64,000 nt of DNA from DASUPK01 sp963815665 (GCA_963815665.1 CAWFHN010000011.1:248001-312000), one strand, 5' to 3'. Counted from the first letter of the stretch, positions 23,607 to 33,418 are shown. Notes: generated by a model from the sequence alone, not told the origin. Numbers and translations are program-made.

Positions 23607-24674
23607 ATGCCAATTCGCATTTCGAAACAGCGGATGGCGGCTGCCTCGGCTGTGGCCGCGCTCGTCTCAATCGCAGCGATGGGAGGGGGCACAGCGGCGG
23701 CCGAGAGCGGCAAGGCCGTCGGCTCGGCGAGCTGCACACCGGCCAAGAACATCGAGGCGATCATCGACGATTCAGGCTCGATGGCAGGCTCGGATCCGAG
23801 CAAGTTCCGGACGAAGTTGCTGAGCGCGTTCGCGAACCTCGCCTCGAACAACGGCCGCATCTTCGGCGGACTCGAGTTCGGCTCGACGGCGAACAACCTG
23901 TTCGGCCCGGGGACGATTCCCGGGATCAACCAGGCGATGCAGAACTCGTTCCAGCAGGTGGACGCCAACAACGGCGGGACCAGCTATCAGGAGGCCTGGG
24001 CGGGTGCGACCGGCTACAACGGGAGCGCCGACGCGAGGATCTTCCTCACCGACGGCTTCCCCGGCGACAACCCCGATCCGCCTCAGCCGTTCGTGAAGAC
24101 CTACGTGATCGCTCTGGGGGAGGACTTCTCCACGAACATCGCGGCACAGACTCTGCTCAACAAGATCGCTACGGAGACGGGCGGACCCCCGCCGTACTTC
24201 ATCGCGCAGGCTGCGGCCGTTCAGCCGGTCGCCGCCGACATCGCAGCGCAGGTGTCGTGCAGCCAGGCGCCGGTGACGTTCACGAGGACGTTCACACGGC
24301 AGGGCGAGCAGGTGAACTACAAGTTCGCCCCGCTCGGCGGATCCAGCGACATCCTGATCAGCTGGGACAGCCCGAGCGTGGTCTTCGACCCGATCAACTT
24401 CAAGTTGACCGGCGGTCTGGGGGCCGGCAAGTCCGTGGCCGTCTACGCCGGGAAGAAGAAGTTGAAGGCGAAGGTCAAGACGACGAAGGTCGCCGGCGGC
24501 ACCTTCGCGACCGTTCACCTCAAGGGCCTGAAGAAGACAAAGAAGGCGCTGAAGAAGCAGGCCAAGAGGAAGGGCGCCAAGGTCAAGAAGTTGAAGTTGA
24601 CGTTCAGGGTCAAGGCGAAGACCTTCCCCGCGGGGACGGCCCCGACCGTGGTCACCACCCAGGTGATTCGCTGA
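23607..24674 (+). CDS. Secreted VWA-like domain protein with lysine-rich C-terminus (copy 1)
   Basis: 355 aa. Signal peptide (MAAASAVAALVSIAAMGGG, cut near AAAES), then a von Willebrand A-like domain with the metal-site motif IDDSGSM (DxSxS) and LTDGFPGD, and a cysteine pair that may form a disulfide (SCTPAKN; VSCSQAP). The last 110 residues form a beta-rich domain with a strongly basic stretch (LKGLKKTKKALKKQAKRKG). Function unknown; adhesion or surface binding is a guess. GGGAG before ATG 23607 supports the start, although ATG 23541 is possible. Tandem paralogue of the next gene. Confidence 0.8.
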   Translation: MPIRISKQRMAAASAVAALVSIAAMGGGTAAAESGKAVGSASCTPAKNIEAIIDDSGSMAGSDPSKFRTKLLSAFANLASNNGRIFGGLEFGSTANNLFGPGTIPGINQAMQNSFQQVDANNGGTSYQEAWAGATGYNGSADARIFLTDGFPGDNPDPPQPFVKTYVIALGEDFSTNIAAQTLLNKIATETGGPPPYFIAQAAAVQPVAADIAAQVSCSQAPVTFTRTFTRQGEQVNYKFAPLGGSSDILISWDSPSVVFDPINFKLTGGLGAGKSVAVYAGKKKLKAKVKTTKVAGGTFATVHLKGLKKTKKALKKQAKRKGAKVKKLKLTFRVKAKTFPAGTAPTVVTTQVIR

Positions 24675-24700
24675 GTCGCTGAGAGATACATCGCCTGAGC

Positions 24701-24730
24701 GAGCGGCCGGCGCTAGAGCGCCGGCCGCTC
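24701..24730 (+). terminator. Strong hairpin terminator after VWA-like copy 1
   Basis: Perfect 14-bp stem GAGCGGCCGGCGCT / AGCGCCGGCCGCTC with a two-base AG loop, followed by GTCGTCG without a T run, the form usual in GC-rich actinobacteria. Almost the same stem follows the second copy. Confidence 0.8.
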
Positions 24731-24859
24731 GTCGTCGGGCACTGAACGATCGTCTATCGGCAGCGTCCGGCGGGAAAAGCTTGGGGTGCCTCCCCAATAC
24801 CGCTGCGCGCCGCCTGCGCCTAGGTTGGGCGCTCAACCACGGAATGAGAGGCAAGCGCC

Positions 24860-25849
24860 ATGTACCTCGACTCTCGAATCAAGACCCTTGCGGGGGCGGC
24901 GTCGCTCGTCGGTGCCCTCGCCGCACTGGCCGCGGCCGGCCCGGCATCGCCTCGAGCGCACGCCGCCGCCTGTCAGCCGGCGCGCAACGTAGAGGCGATC
25001 ATCGACGACTCCGGCTCGATGTTCGACAATGACCCGGGCAAGTTCCGCACGAAGCTGCTGACCGCGTTCGCCTCGATCAGCGAGAACAACGGCCTGATCT
25101 TCGGCGGCGGTGAGTTCGGCGACAGCTACGACCCGCTGTTCGGACCCGCGGCGATTCCCGGGGTGAACACCTCGATGCAGGCGTCGTTCGCCGCCCAGGT
25201 GTTCGCGGACAACGGTGGCACGGACTATCAGCTGGCGTTCTCGGGCGCGACCGCCCATAACGGCGCTGCCGACGCGAGGATCTTCCTCACCGACGGGGTG
25301 GCGGACGAGCCGACATCGCACCTCTCGCCGCTGATCAAGACCTACGTGATCGCCCTCGGTCAGGACTTCGCGACCGACCCCGATGCGCAGGCGCTGCTCA
25401 ACAAGATCGCGTCGGACACCGGCGGCCTGCCGCCGACCCTGGTCACCGACGCGTCGCAGCTGCAGGGCGTGGCGGCGTCGATCACAGCGCAAGTCCACTG
25501 CAAGCAGCCGCCCTTGACGTTCACCAAGTTGTTCACGAGGCAGGGCCAGGCCGTCAAGTACGCCTTCAAGGCGAAGGGCAAGTCGGCGGACATCCTGCTG
25601 AGCTGGGGCAGCCCGGGGACGATCCTCGACGGAATCGGCTTCACCTACGGCGGCGGCAAGCACGGCAAGAGGGCCGTGGCGACCACGGCCAAGAAGCGCA
25701 AGAACCGGATCAAGGCGACGAGGGTGAGAGGCGACACCTTCGTCACGATCCATCTGAAGCACCTGAAGAAGCACAAGAAGATCAAGTTCAAGGTGAAGGC
25801 GAAAAGCCTGGCCGCGCCTACGGTCGGCACCACCCAGGTCATCCGGTAG
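24860..25849 (+). CDS. Secreted VWA-like domain protein with lysine-rich C-terminus (copy 2)
   Basis: 329 aa. Signal peptide (LAGAASLVGALAALAAAG, cut near AHAAA), VWA-like domain with the same IDDSGSM metal motif and LTDGVADE, shared blocks KFRTKLLTAFASI, NGLIFGGGEFG, KTYVIALGQDF and ALLNKIASDTGG, and a basic tail (LKHLKKHKKIKFKVKAK). It is clearly paralogous to copy 1 and in the same direction. Role unknown; the conserved metal site suggests divalent-cation-dependent ligand binding outside the cell. Confidence 0.8.
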   Translation: MYLDSRIKTLAGAASLVGALAALAAAGPASPRAHAAACQPARNVEAIIDDSGSMFDNDPGKFRTKLLTAFASISENNGLIFGGGEFGDSYDPLFGPAAIPGVNTSMQASFAAQVFADNGGTDYQLAFSGATAHNGAADARIFLTDGVADEPTSHLSPLIKTYVIALGQDFATDPDAQALLNKIASDTGGLPPTLVTDASQLQGVAASITAQVHCKQPPLTFTKLFTRQGQAVKYAFKAKGKSADILLSWGSPGTILDGIGFTYGGGKHGKRAVATTAKKRKNRIKATRVRGDTFVTIHLKHLKKHKKIKFKVKAKSLAAPTVGTTQVIR

Positions 25850-25874
25850 TCCCAGAGACATCAGGACGGCCTGC

Positions 25875-25905
25875 GAGCGGCCGGCGACCAAGTCGCCGGC
25901 CGCTC
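25875..25905 (+). terminator. Strong hairpin terminator after VWA-like copy 2
   Basis: 14-bp stem GAGCGGCCGGCGAC / GTCGCCGGCCGCTC, loop CAA, then GTCTGTT. The first 12 bases of the stem match the terminator of copy 1, so the duplication seems to have included the terminator. alaS starts 22 bases later from its own -10 box. Confidence 0.8.
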
Positions 25906-25927
25906 GTCTGTTCCTAGACTGCGGTCT

Positions 25928-28552
25928 GTGAAGGTCGACGAGATCCGCAAGACCTACCTCTCGTTCTTCGAGGAGCGGGGACATGCGCTGGTGCCCTCGG
26001 CATCGCTGATCCCCTCCGCTCACGATCCCTCGGTGCTGCTGACCACGGCGGGAATGCAGCCGTTCAAGCCGTACTTCCGCGGCGACGAGAAGCCACCCGC
26101 TCCGCGGGTCGTGGACTACCAGCGCTGTTTCCGGACCGTCGACATCGACGAGATCGGCAACACGGCGCGCCACCTGACCTTCTTCGAGATGCTCGGCAAC
26201 TGGAGCTTCGGCGACTATTTCAAGGAGCAGTCGATCCAGTGGGGCTGGGAGCTCTCCACCCAGGGATTCGGCTTCGATCCGGAGCTGATCTGGGCGACTG
26301 TCTTCGCCGGCGACGAGGAGCTCGGGCTGGGCCCGGACGAGGAGGCGATCGAGATCTGGAAGCGGATCGGCGTCCCCGAGGAGCGCATCGTCGCCCTGCC
26401 CCGCTCGGAGAACTTCTGGCAGGGAGGAAATACGGGTCCCTGCGGCCCGTCCTCGGAGATGTACTTCGACCGCGGCGAGAGCTTCGGCAGATCCGGCGAT
26501 TTGCCCGGGGACGACACCGATCGCTTCCTCGAATACTGGAACCACGTCTTCATGAGCTACGACCTCGCCGAGGACGGCACCTTGTCCGAGCTGCCGATGA
26601 GGAACATCGACACCGGGATGGGGCTGGAGCGCATGGCGGCGATCCTCCAGGACGTGCCCTCGGTCTTCGACACGGATTCCCTCCGCCCGCTGATCGACCT
26701 CGCCGAGGAGCTATCGGGGCGCTCCTACGACGAGGGGGGCGCGACGACGCGCGCGATGAGGATCCTCGCGGACCACTCACGCGGGACGGCTGCACTGATC
26801 GCGGACGGCGTGGTGCCGTCGAACGAGGATCGCGGCTACGTGCTGCGGCGGATCATGCGCCGCGCGATCCAGCAGGGCCGTGCAATCGACCTGCAGGCGC
26901 CGTTCCTCGAGCGGTTTGCCGGCCGGGCCCTGGACCTGCTCGCTCCCGCGTATCCGGAGCTGGCGGCCGAGCGCGACACCGTTCTGCGCTGGGCCGCGGA
27001 CGAGGAGGAGAGCTTCGGCCGCACGCTGGAGCGCGGCATGCAGATGGTCAAGGACCTGATTCGCCACGCGCACGAGGACCGGACGTCGTGGATCGACGCC
27101 GAGGAGGCCTTCAAGCTCCACGACACCTATGGCTTCCCCTACGACCTGACCAAGGAGCTCCTCGCCGAGCAGGGCCTCTCGGTCGACGACGAGGGCTTCG
27201 AGGAGCTGATGGACGAGCAGCGCACTCGCGCGAGGATGGGGACGGCGACAGCGCACGGCTCCGAGGACCACCACGGCGCCGTGCTCGACTTCGCCTCAGG
27301 AGTCCCGCCCTCCCGCTTCGTCGGCTACGAGAAGCTCCGCGCCGAGACGAGCCTGCTCTCGGTCCGCGGCGACGAGGGCCGCGCGCTGGTCAAGCTCGAG
27401 GAGAGCCCCTTCTACCCGGAGGGCGGCGGCCAGGTCGCCGACTCGGGAGAGGTCCGCTGGGACGGCGGCAGCGCCCGGGTCGCCGACGTCTACCGGATCG
27501 GGGAGGACCAGGCGGTCGAGCTCGACAGCCCCGCCGACGGCCTGGACACCGGAGCGCGGGTGGAGGCCGAGGTCGACCACGTCGCCCGCTTCGCGACGAT
27601 GCGAAACCACACAGCGACCCACCTCCTGCACGCGGCGCTGCGGGAGCTGCTCGGCACGCACGTCCGGCAGGCGGGGTCGGCCGTCCGCCCGGACAAGCTC
27701 CGCTTCGACTTCACCCACGGCGCGCCCCTTTCCGACCAGGAGCTCAGGGACGTCGGGGACCGGGTCAACGACTGGATCAAGGAGAGCCACTCGGTGCGCG
27801 CCCTCGAGATGTCGCGAATGGACGCCGAGCGGCTCGGCGCGATGGCCCTCTTCGGCGAGAAGTACGGCGACTGGGTTCGGGTGATCGAGGTGGAGGACGT
27901 CTCTCGCGAGCTCTGCGGCGGGACCCACGTGCCGAACACAGCGGCGATCGGCATCTTCGCGATTGCCTCAGAGGGTTCGAGCGCCGCCAACGTCCGCCGC
28001 ATCGAGGCCCTCACCGGCCCGGCGGCCATCGACTGGTTCCGATCGCGGTCCCGCGACCTCGGCGAGGTCGGCCGGATCCTGGGCTCGGAGCAGGACCCCG
28101 TCGCCGTCGCCCGCCGCGCGGCCGAGCGCCTCGAGGAGCTGGAGGAGCGGACGAGGGAGGCCGGCTCCGCCGATCTGTCCAAGAAGGCGGAGGAGATGGC
28201 GGCGACCGGTCAGCGCATCGGCGGGATCACGGTCTTCGTGGGCCGCGGACACGGAGCGGACCAGCGCTCGCTGCTCGACCTCGCGGACAGGATCAAGTCG
28301 CGAGCGGGTGAGGCCGCAGTGGTCCTGGGCGGGGTCGAGGACGACAAGGTGGCGCTGGTGGCGAGCTTCAGCAAGGACGTTGTGGATCGCGGGATCTCGG
28401 CGTCGGAGGTGATCCGCGAGGCCGCCCAGATCGTCGGCGGGGGCGGGGGAGGACGCGAGAACGTCGCCCAGGCGGGCGGCCGTGAGCCGTCCAAGCTCGA
28501 CGAGGCCCTGGCCGGAGCGAGGCAGGCCATCGAGGCCAAACTGGGCGGCTGA
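25928..28552 (+). CDS. alaS: Alanyl-tRNA synthetase
   Basis: 874 aa, GTG start. Class II catalytic core at the N-terminus (SFFEERGHALVPSASLIPS, MQPFKPYF), the editing site HTATHLLH with CGGTHV (four zinc ligands), and a C-Ala domain ending GGGGGGREN, the usual length and order. Charges tRNA-Ala and clears Ser/Gly mischarges. TAGACT at 25915-25920 is seven bases from the GTG, so the message is probably leaderless. No T-box leader is present. In related genomes ruvX normally follows; here an ABC operon intervenes. Confidence 0.97.
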   Translation: MKVDEIRKTYLSFFEERGHALVPSASLIPSAHDPSVLLTTAGMQPFKPYFRGDEKPPAPRVVDYQRCFRTVDIDEIGNTARHLTFFEMLGNWSFGDYFKEQSIQWGWELSTQGFGFDPELIWATVFAGDEELGLGPDEEAIEIWKRIGVPEERIVALPRSENFWQGGNTGPCGPSSEMYFDRGESFGRSGDLPGDDTDRFLEYWNHVFMSYDLAEDGTLSELPMRNIDTGMGLERMAAILQDVPSVFDTDSLRPLIDLAEELSGRSYDEGGATTRAMRILADHSRGTAALIADGVVPSNEDRGYVLRRIMRRAIQQGRAIDLQAPFLERFAGRALDLLAPAYPELAAERDTVLRWAADEEESFGRTLERGMQMVKDLIRHAHEDRTSWIDAEEAFKLHDTYGFPYDLTKELLAEQGLSVDDEGFEELMDEQRTRARMGTATAHGSEDHHGAVLDFASGVPPSRFVGYEKLRAETSLLSVRGDEGRALVKLEESPFYPEGGGQVADSGEVRWDGGSARVADVYRIGEDQAVELDSPADGLDTGARVEAEVDHVARFATMRNHTATHLLHAALRELLGTHVRQAGSAVRPDKLRFDFTHGAPLSDQELRDVGDRVNDWIKESHSVRALEMSRMDAERLGAMALFGEKYGDWVRVIEVEDVSRELCGGTHVPNTAAIGIFAIASEGSSAANVRRIEALTGPAAIDWFRSRSRDLGEVGRILGSEQDPVAVARRAAERLEELEERTREAGSADLSKKAEEMAATGQRIGGITVFVGRGHGADQRSLLDLADRIKSRAGEAAVVLGGVEDDKVALVASFSKDVVDRGISASEVIREAAQIVGGGGGGRENVAQAGGREPSKLDEALAGARQAIEAKLGG

Positions 28553-28588
28553 TCTGCGCCAATTCGTCGAAGTCGCCGGAATTCGCGG

Positions 28589-28617
28589 TTGACGATCCCC
28601 GTTTACAGGTATATGAA
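28589..28617 (+). promoter_or_regulatory. Promoter of the dipeptide-type ABC operon
   Basis: TTGACG (28589-28594), 17-base spacer, TATGAA (28612-28617). This is close to the sigma70 consensus and the AT-richest spot locally. The leader of about 35 bases ends in AGGAGG before the GTG at 28657. Confidence 0.7.
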
Positions 28618-28656
28618 TCCCGTAACAGGGAGACATGACGAACAGGAGGAAACAGG

Positions 28657-30309
28657 GTGAGGAAGCTCGGAAGGTTGCTTCTGCTGGGTGGCATTACTGC
28701 TCTCGCCGGCCTGATCTTGGTGGCCTGCGGCAGTAGCAGCAGCGGAGGAGGCACCAACGGAGGAACGGCCACTGTCCTGATGGGCACCGCGCCGGACTAC
28801 CTCGATCCTCAGGAGGAGTACACGACCCAGGGGGCCGAGCCCACCTGGATCAGCTACATCCCCCTGGTCACCTACAGGGCCGAGAACGCGCCGGCCGGCA
28901 ACGAGGTCATCCCAGGCCTCGCGACGGCCCTGCCGCAGATCTCGCAGGACCAGAAGACCTACAGCCTGACCCTCCGGAAGGGCCTCACTTTTTCTGATGG
29001 GACCCCCGTCAAGGCGAGCGACTTCAAGTGCACGGTCGAGCGCATGATCAAGGTCAACTGGGGCGGCAAGAGCTTCGTGACCGACAACGTCACGGGCGCG
29101 ACGGCCTACGACGACGGCAAGGCCAACGACATCTCGGGCATCACGACCGATGACACGACCGGCAAGATCACGATCCAGCTCGATAAGCCGTACGGCGCCT
29201 TCACCAACGTGCTTGCCTTCCCCGAGCTCGGCCTGGTCCCCTGCGGCTCGCCGATGACCGGCCAGACGACCCACCTGCCCCCGGGCGACGGTCCTTACAT
29301 GATCACGGACATCGTCCCGAACAAGTCGTTCAGCGTGGTCAAGAACCCGAAGTTCGCCGCGCAGAACATCCCGGACATCCCGACGGGTCACCTCGACCGG
29401 ATCAACGTGACGATCCAGTCGAACACCCAGACGGCCGCACAGCAGGTGCTGAACAACCAGGCGGACAACTTCGACGCCGGCGACACCGTGCCGCCGTCGC
29501 TGGTGCCGCAGGTTCAGTCACAGGCAAGCGATCGATTCGAGCCCGTGACGATCCCGTCGACGTTCTACTTCTTCATGAACGTCGACATCCCGCCGTTCAA
29601 CAACGAGCTGGCACGGCAGGCCGTCAACACGGCCATCGACCGGCCGGCTCTGCAGCGGCTGGCGAGCGGGTTCCTGAAGCCGGAGTGCTTCTTCCTCCCG
29701 GAGGGGATCGTGGGCCACCCCGACAGCGACTGCCCGTACGGGGCGGCTGACGGCCACGGTGACATCGCCAAGGCCCAGCAGCTCGTGCAGCAGTCGGGCA
29801 CGGCCGGTCAGAGCGTCACCGTCTGGGGCGAGCAGCGCGCGCCGCGGACGCAGTACGTCGAGTACTACGCCGACCTGCTGAACAAGATCGGGTACAAGGC
29901 CACTCCGAAGCTGATTTCGGACACGACCTACTTCCCGACGATCGGGAACGCGAAGACCGCACCCCAGACCGGCTTTGCCGACTGGATCCAGGACTTCCCG
30001 AACCCGGCCGACTTCTATCTGCTGCTCGATGCGAAGTCGATTCAGCCCGTCAACAACGAGAATTTCGGCAACGTCAACGACCCGTTCATACAGCAGCAGC
30101 TCGCGAAGCTGGAGAACGTGCCGTCGACGCAGCTGAACTCCGTGGCGAGCCAGTGGCAGGCGCTGGACGAGTACGTCGCCAAGAAGGCGTACGTGACCGT
30201 GTACGGCTCCGAGCAGGTGCCGAAGTTCATGAGCGACCGGATCAATTTCGATGCGGCGCAGGTGCAACCGACCTATCTGAACGTCTGGAGCACCTGGCAA
30301 CTGAAGTAA
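28657..30309 (+). CDS. ABC transporter substrate-binding lipoprotein, family 5
   Basis: 550 aa. Signal peptide with lipobox LVAC (cysteine about residue 24) and a Ser/Gly-rich linker. The SBP_bac_5 fold is shown by LPQISQDQKTYSLTLRKGLTFSDGTPVKASDF and DIPPFNNELARQAVNTAIDR. Anchored on the outer face of the membrane, it would catch peptides, nickel or another solute and hand it to the permeases encoded next. Substrate not predictable. A strong AGGAGG site precedes the GTG start. First gene of a five-gene operon. Confidence 0.92.
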   Translation: MRKLGRLLLLGGITALAGLILVACGSSSSGGGTNGGTATVLMGTAPDYLDPQEEYTTQGAEPTWISYIPLVTYRAENAPAGNEVIPGLATALPQISQDQKTYSLTLRKGLTFSDGTPVKASDFKCTVERMIKVNWGGKSFVTDNVTGATAYDDGKANDISGITTDDTTGKITIQLDKPYGAFTNVLAFPELGLVPCGSPMTGQTTHLPPGDGPYMITDIVPNKSFSVVKNPKFAAQNIPDIPTGHLDRINVTIQSNTQTAAQQVLNNQADNFDAGDTVPPSLVPQVQSQASDRFEPVTIPSTFYFFMNVDIPPFNNELARQAVNTAIDRPALQRLASGFLKPECFFLPEGIVGHPDSDCPYGAADGHGDIAKAQQLVQQSGTAGQSVTVWGEQRAPRTQYVEYYADLLNKIGYKATPKLISDTTYFPTIGNAKTAPQTGFADWIQDFPNPADFYLLLDAKSIQPVNNENFGNVNDPFIQQQLAKLENVPSTQLNSVASQWQALDEYVAKKAYVTVYGSEQVPKFMSDRINFDAAQVQPTYLNVWSTWQLK

Positions 30310-30363
30310 GACCGAAGACCGGATAGAGGACGATTGGGGCGTGCCAGGGCGCCCCGCGACGAC

Positions 30364-31416
30364 ATGGCTGTAGATCCGACTGCTCCAAGCCCGGGGACTC
30401 CGGCGGCACTAGAGCCGGCGGAGGTCCTCGGGTCGAGCGCCATCGAGGGCGAGGGCGGAGTTGGCCCGTACAGGCTGGCGGCGCGCCGGCTGCGGCGCAA
30501 CAAGACCGCCCTCGCCTTCGGCGCGATGTTCCTGCTCATCGTGATCCTGTGTCTCTGCGCGCCGCTGTACGCGAAGCACGTCGCCCATACGACCCCGTCG
30601 GCCAACCACATCACGGACCAGATCAAGGTCCGCGGGAAGACGAGGGACGTCGTCTCGCCCGGCGGAATCCCCACCGGGCCGACCTGGACCGGCAAGTTCC
30701 TGCTCGGTGCGGACGCGAACGGCCGCGACGTGGCGGTGCGCCTGCTCTACGGCGGCCGGAACTCGCTCGAGATCGGGTTCATCGCCACCTTCATCAGCTG
30801 CTTCTTCGCCTCGATCGTGGCGCTCTCGGCGGGTTACTTCCGCGGCTTGGTCGATGGAGTGCTCTCGCGGACGATGGACCTGATCTGGGCCTATCCGGTG
30901 ATCCTGCTCGGCATAGCGCTCGGCACGGCGCTTGCCGTCGGTGGGCTCAACTTCGGTTTATTCACGGTCCAAGGATCCTCGCTCTGGATCCCCGCGATCA
31001 TCATCGGGGTCGTCTACGTGCCGTACATGGCCAAGCCGCTGCGAGGCCAGGTGCTGAGCCTGCGGGAGAAGGAGTTCGTCGAGGCGGCTCGGTCGCAGGG
31101 GGCGGGAAACCTGCGGATCATGTTCCGGGAGATCCTGCCGAACATCGCCTCGAGCATCATCGTCTTCATCCCGCTGATGGTCGCCAACGCGATCCTGCTG
31201 GAGGCCGCCCTTTCGTTCCTCGGAGCGGGCGTCCAGCCGCCGAATCCCTCCTGGGGGACGATGATCAGCGACGGAATCCGCCTGATCCCGAGCGCGATGC
31301 ACCTCACCCTGATCCCCGGCGGGATGCTCGTCCTCGCTGTGCTCGGGATCAACGTGTTCGGTGACGGCGTCCGCGACGCACTCGACCCGCGCGCTCAGGT
31401 GCGCATCGAGCACTGA
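30364..31416 (+). CDS. ABC transporter permease, DppC/OppC type
   Basis: 350 aa. A cytoplasmic N-terminal tail, TM1 (FGAMFLLIVILCLCAPLYA), a periplasmic loop of about 70 residues with LLGADANGRDVAVRLLYGGR, then five helices and the EAA loop EAARSQGAGNLRIMFREILPN that docks to the ATPase. The DppC member of the dipeptide/nickel permease pair. ATG 30364 is chosen over a TTG at 30334. It overlaps the next permease gene by one base. In many operons DppB comes first; here the order is C then B. Confidence 0.9.
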   Translation: MAVDPTAPSPGTPAALEPAEVLGSSAIEGEGGVGPYRLAARRLRRNKTALAFGAMFLLIVILCLCAPLYAKHVAHTTPSANHITDQIKVRGKTRDVVSPGGIPTGPTWTGKFLLGADANGRDVAVRLLYGGRNSLEIGFIATFISCFFASIVALSAGYFRGLVDGVLSRTMDLIWAYPVILLGIALGTALAVGGLNFGLFTVQGSSLWIPAIIIGVVYVPYMAKPLRGQVLSLREKEFVEAARSQGAGNLRIMFREILPNIASSIIVFIPLMVANAILLEAALSFLGAGVQPPNPSWGTMISDGIRLIPSAMHLTLIPGGMLVLAVLGINVFGDGVRDALDPRAQVRIEH

Positions 31417-32366
31417 TGGCCCGCTTCATCGTCAGACGGCTGTTCGCGATGATCGGCGTTCTGTTCGCCATCTCGGTTCTCACCTTCCTGATCTTTCAGG
31501 CGATTCCGAACGGCGATCCGGCTGTCCGGCTCGGCGGCCGCACCTCGACGCCGGAGACGCGCGCGGCGATCAGCAAGGACTGGGGCTTCGACAAGCCGAT
31601 CTACGAGCAGTACGTGATCACGATGAAGAAGATCTTCAACGGCACGGTGATCTCGTACTCGCAGAAGATCAACGTCGAAGACGAGATCAAGCGTGACCTC
31701 CCCGCGACCCTATCGCTGGCGATCGGGGCGGGGGTGATCTGGCTCGGCTTCGGGATCCTCTTCGGGGTGATCAGCGCCGTGAAGGCGGGGAAGTTCACGG
31801 ACACGAGCCTCACCGTGCTCTCGCTGATCGGCGTCTCGACGCCCGTCTTCCTGCTCGGGGCACTGGTCCTATGGGCCTTTGCCTACAAGCTCACGATCTT
31901 CCCGGCGGGGGGCTACATCCCGTTAACCCAGGACCCCTGGGGATGGTTCACGCACCTGCTCTTGCCCTGGTTCGTGCTGTCGGTGCTCTTCATCGGCTTC
32001 TATTCCAGGGTCTTGCGGTCCAACATCCTGGACACGATCAACGAGGACTTCGTCAGGACCGCGCGCGCCAAGGGTCTCAGCGAGCGCCGGATCATGATCC
32101 ATCACGTCCTCCGCAACTCGCTCATCCCGGTTGTCTCACTCTTCGGCCTGGATTTCGCCGCCGTGATCGGAGGTGGCGCGATCCTCACGGAGACCGTCTT
32201 CAACCTCCAGGGGGTGGGGCAGTACGCCGCCAATTCGATCCAGCAGCTCGACGTACCGCCCGTGCTGGTGATCACGATGTTCGGCGCGTTCTTCGTGGTG
32301 GTCCTGAGCGCCGTGGTGGACATCATCTACGCGGTGCTCGACCCGCGGATCAGGCTGAGCGGCTAG
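31416..32366 (+). CDS. ABC transporter permease, DppB/OppB type
   Basis: 316 aa. Starts ARFIVRRLFAMIGVLFAISVL, the classic N-terminal helix of DppB proteins, and carries the EAA-type loop VRTARAKGLSERRIMIHHVLRNSL. Six transmembrane segments. Pairs with the preceding DppC-like subunit to form the channel. Its ATG shares a base with the previous stop. Confidence 0.92.
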   Translation: MARFIVRRLFAMIGVLFAISVLTFLIFQAIPNGDPAVRLGGRTSTPETRAAISKDWGFDKPIYEQYVITMKKIFNGTVISYSQKINVEDEIKRDLPATLSLAIGAGVIWLGFGILFGVISAVKAGKFTDTSLTVLSLIGVSTPVFLLGALVLWAFAYKLTIFPAGGYIPLTQDPWGWFTHLLLPWFVLSVLFIGFYSRVLRSNILDTINEDFVRTARAKGLSERRIMIHHVLRNSLIPVVSLFGLDFAAVIGGGAILTETVFNLQGVGQYAANSIQQLDVPPVLVITMFGAFFVVVLSAVVDIIYAVLDPRIRLSG

Positions 32367-32375
32367 GTTCATTCG

Positions 32376-33416
32376 ATGGCGGGACCACTGCTCGAGATCG
32401 AGGACCTGAAGGTCGACTTCGCGACGGACGAGGGGACCGTCCACGCCGTCGACGGTGTCTCGTTCTCGCTGGAGGCCGGAGAGGTGCTCAGCATCGTCGG
32501 CGAGTCCGGTTGCGGGAAGTCGGTGACCGCGATGACCATCCTCGGCCTCACTCGGGGTACCAACGCGCGCATCGGCGGCTCGGTCCGCTACCAGGGCAAG
32601 GAGCTGACCGACGCGAGTGCGGAGGACCTCGAATCGATCCGCGGCGATCGGATCGCGATGGTCTTCCAGGACCCGATGTCCTCCTTCAACCCGGTCCACA
32701 AGATCGGCGACCAGATCGTCGAAGCCATCCAGGCCCACCGCGAGATGACGAAGCCCGAGGCGCGCCAGAAGGCCGTCGACTCCCTCCGCTCGGTCGGCAT
32801 CCCCGATCCGGAGACGCGCGCGGGCCACTATCCCTTCGAGTTCTCCGGAGGGATGCGCCAGCGGGCGATGATCGCGATGGCGCTGGCGCTCGAGCCCGCG
32901 ATCCTGATCGCTGACGAGCCGTCGACGGCGCTCGACGTGACCATCCAGGCGCAGATCATCGAGCTGCTCCAGGGCCTGAACCAGGAGCAGGGGCTCTCGG
33001 TGATCCTGATCACCCACGACCTGGGCGTCGTCGCCGAGATCGCCGACCGGGTCCTGGTGATGTACGCGGGGCAGGTCGTCGAGCAGGGCTCGCTCGACGA
33101 GATCTTCTACGACCCCCAGCACCCGTACACCTGGGGCCTGATGGGCTCGCTGACGCGGCTCGACCAGGAGCGGCCCGACCGGCTGCCTCAGATCGGCGGC
33201 CAGCCGCCGTCGCTGCTGGCGCCGCCGACCGGGTGCCGCTTCCGGCCTCGCTGCCCGCACGCCTTCGGGAAGTGCTCCGAGCTGCCCGAGCTGAAGCAGC
33301 GCGTGGCCAGGGCCGCGGGCCACGCCGACCGCTGCTGGCTCGATCCGAATGACAAGAAGAGCCTCAGAGAAGTCGAGGGCCGGATCGGGCTCGAGGCGCC
33401 GGAGGTCGCGGTCTAG
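32376..33416 (+). CDS. ABC transporter ATPase, DppD/OppD type
   Basis: 346 aa. Walker A GESGCGKS, Q-loop VFQDPMSSFNP, signature FSGGMRQRAMIAMAL, Walker B ILIADEPSTALDV, H-loop ITHDLGV, and the C-terminal oligopeptide extension with three cysteines GCRFRPRCPHAFGKC, which in this family binds a [4Fe-4S] cluster. Cytoplasmic motor subunit, working as a heterodimer with the next gene's product. Confidence 0.94.
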   Translation: MAGPLLEIEDLKVDFATDEGTVHAVDGVSFSLEAGEVLSIVGESGCGKSVTAMTILGLTRGTNARIGGSVRYQGKELTDASAEDLESIRGDRIAMVFQDPMSSFNPVHKIGDQIVEAIQAHREMTKPEARQKAVDSLRSVGIPDPETRAGHYPFEFSGGMRQRAMIAMALALEPAILIADEPSTALDVTIQAQIIELLQGLNQEQGLSVILITHDLGVVAEIADRVLVMYAGQVVEQGSLDEIFYDPQHPYTWGLMGSLTRLDQERPDRLPQIGGQPPSLLAPPTGCRFRPRCPHAFGKCSELPELKQRVARAAGHADRCWLDPNDKKSLREVEGRIGLEAPEVAV

Positions 33417-33418
33417 AC

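Noticed and set aside
25850..25927. T-box or leader regulation of alaS
   Set aside because: The space is occupied by a terminator hairpin and a -10 box seven bases from the GTG; no room for a T-box and no T-box sequence.
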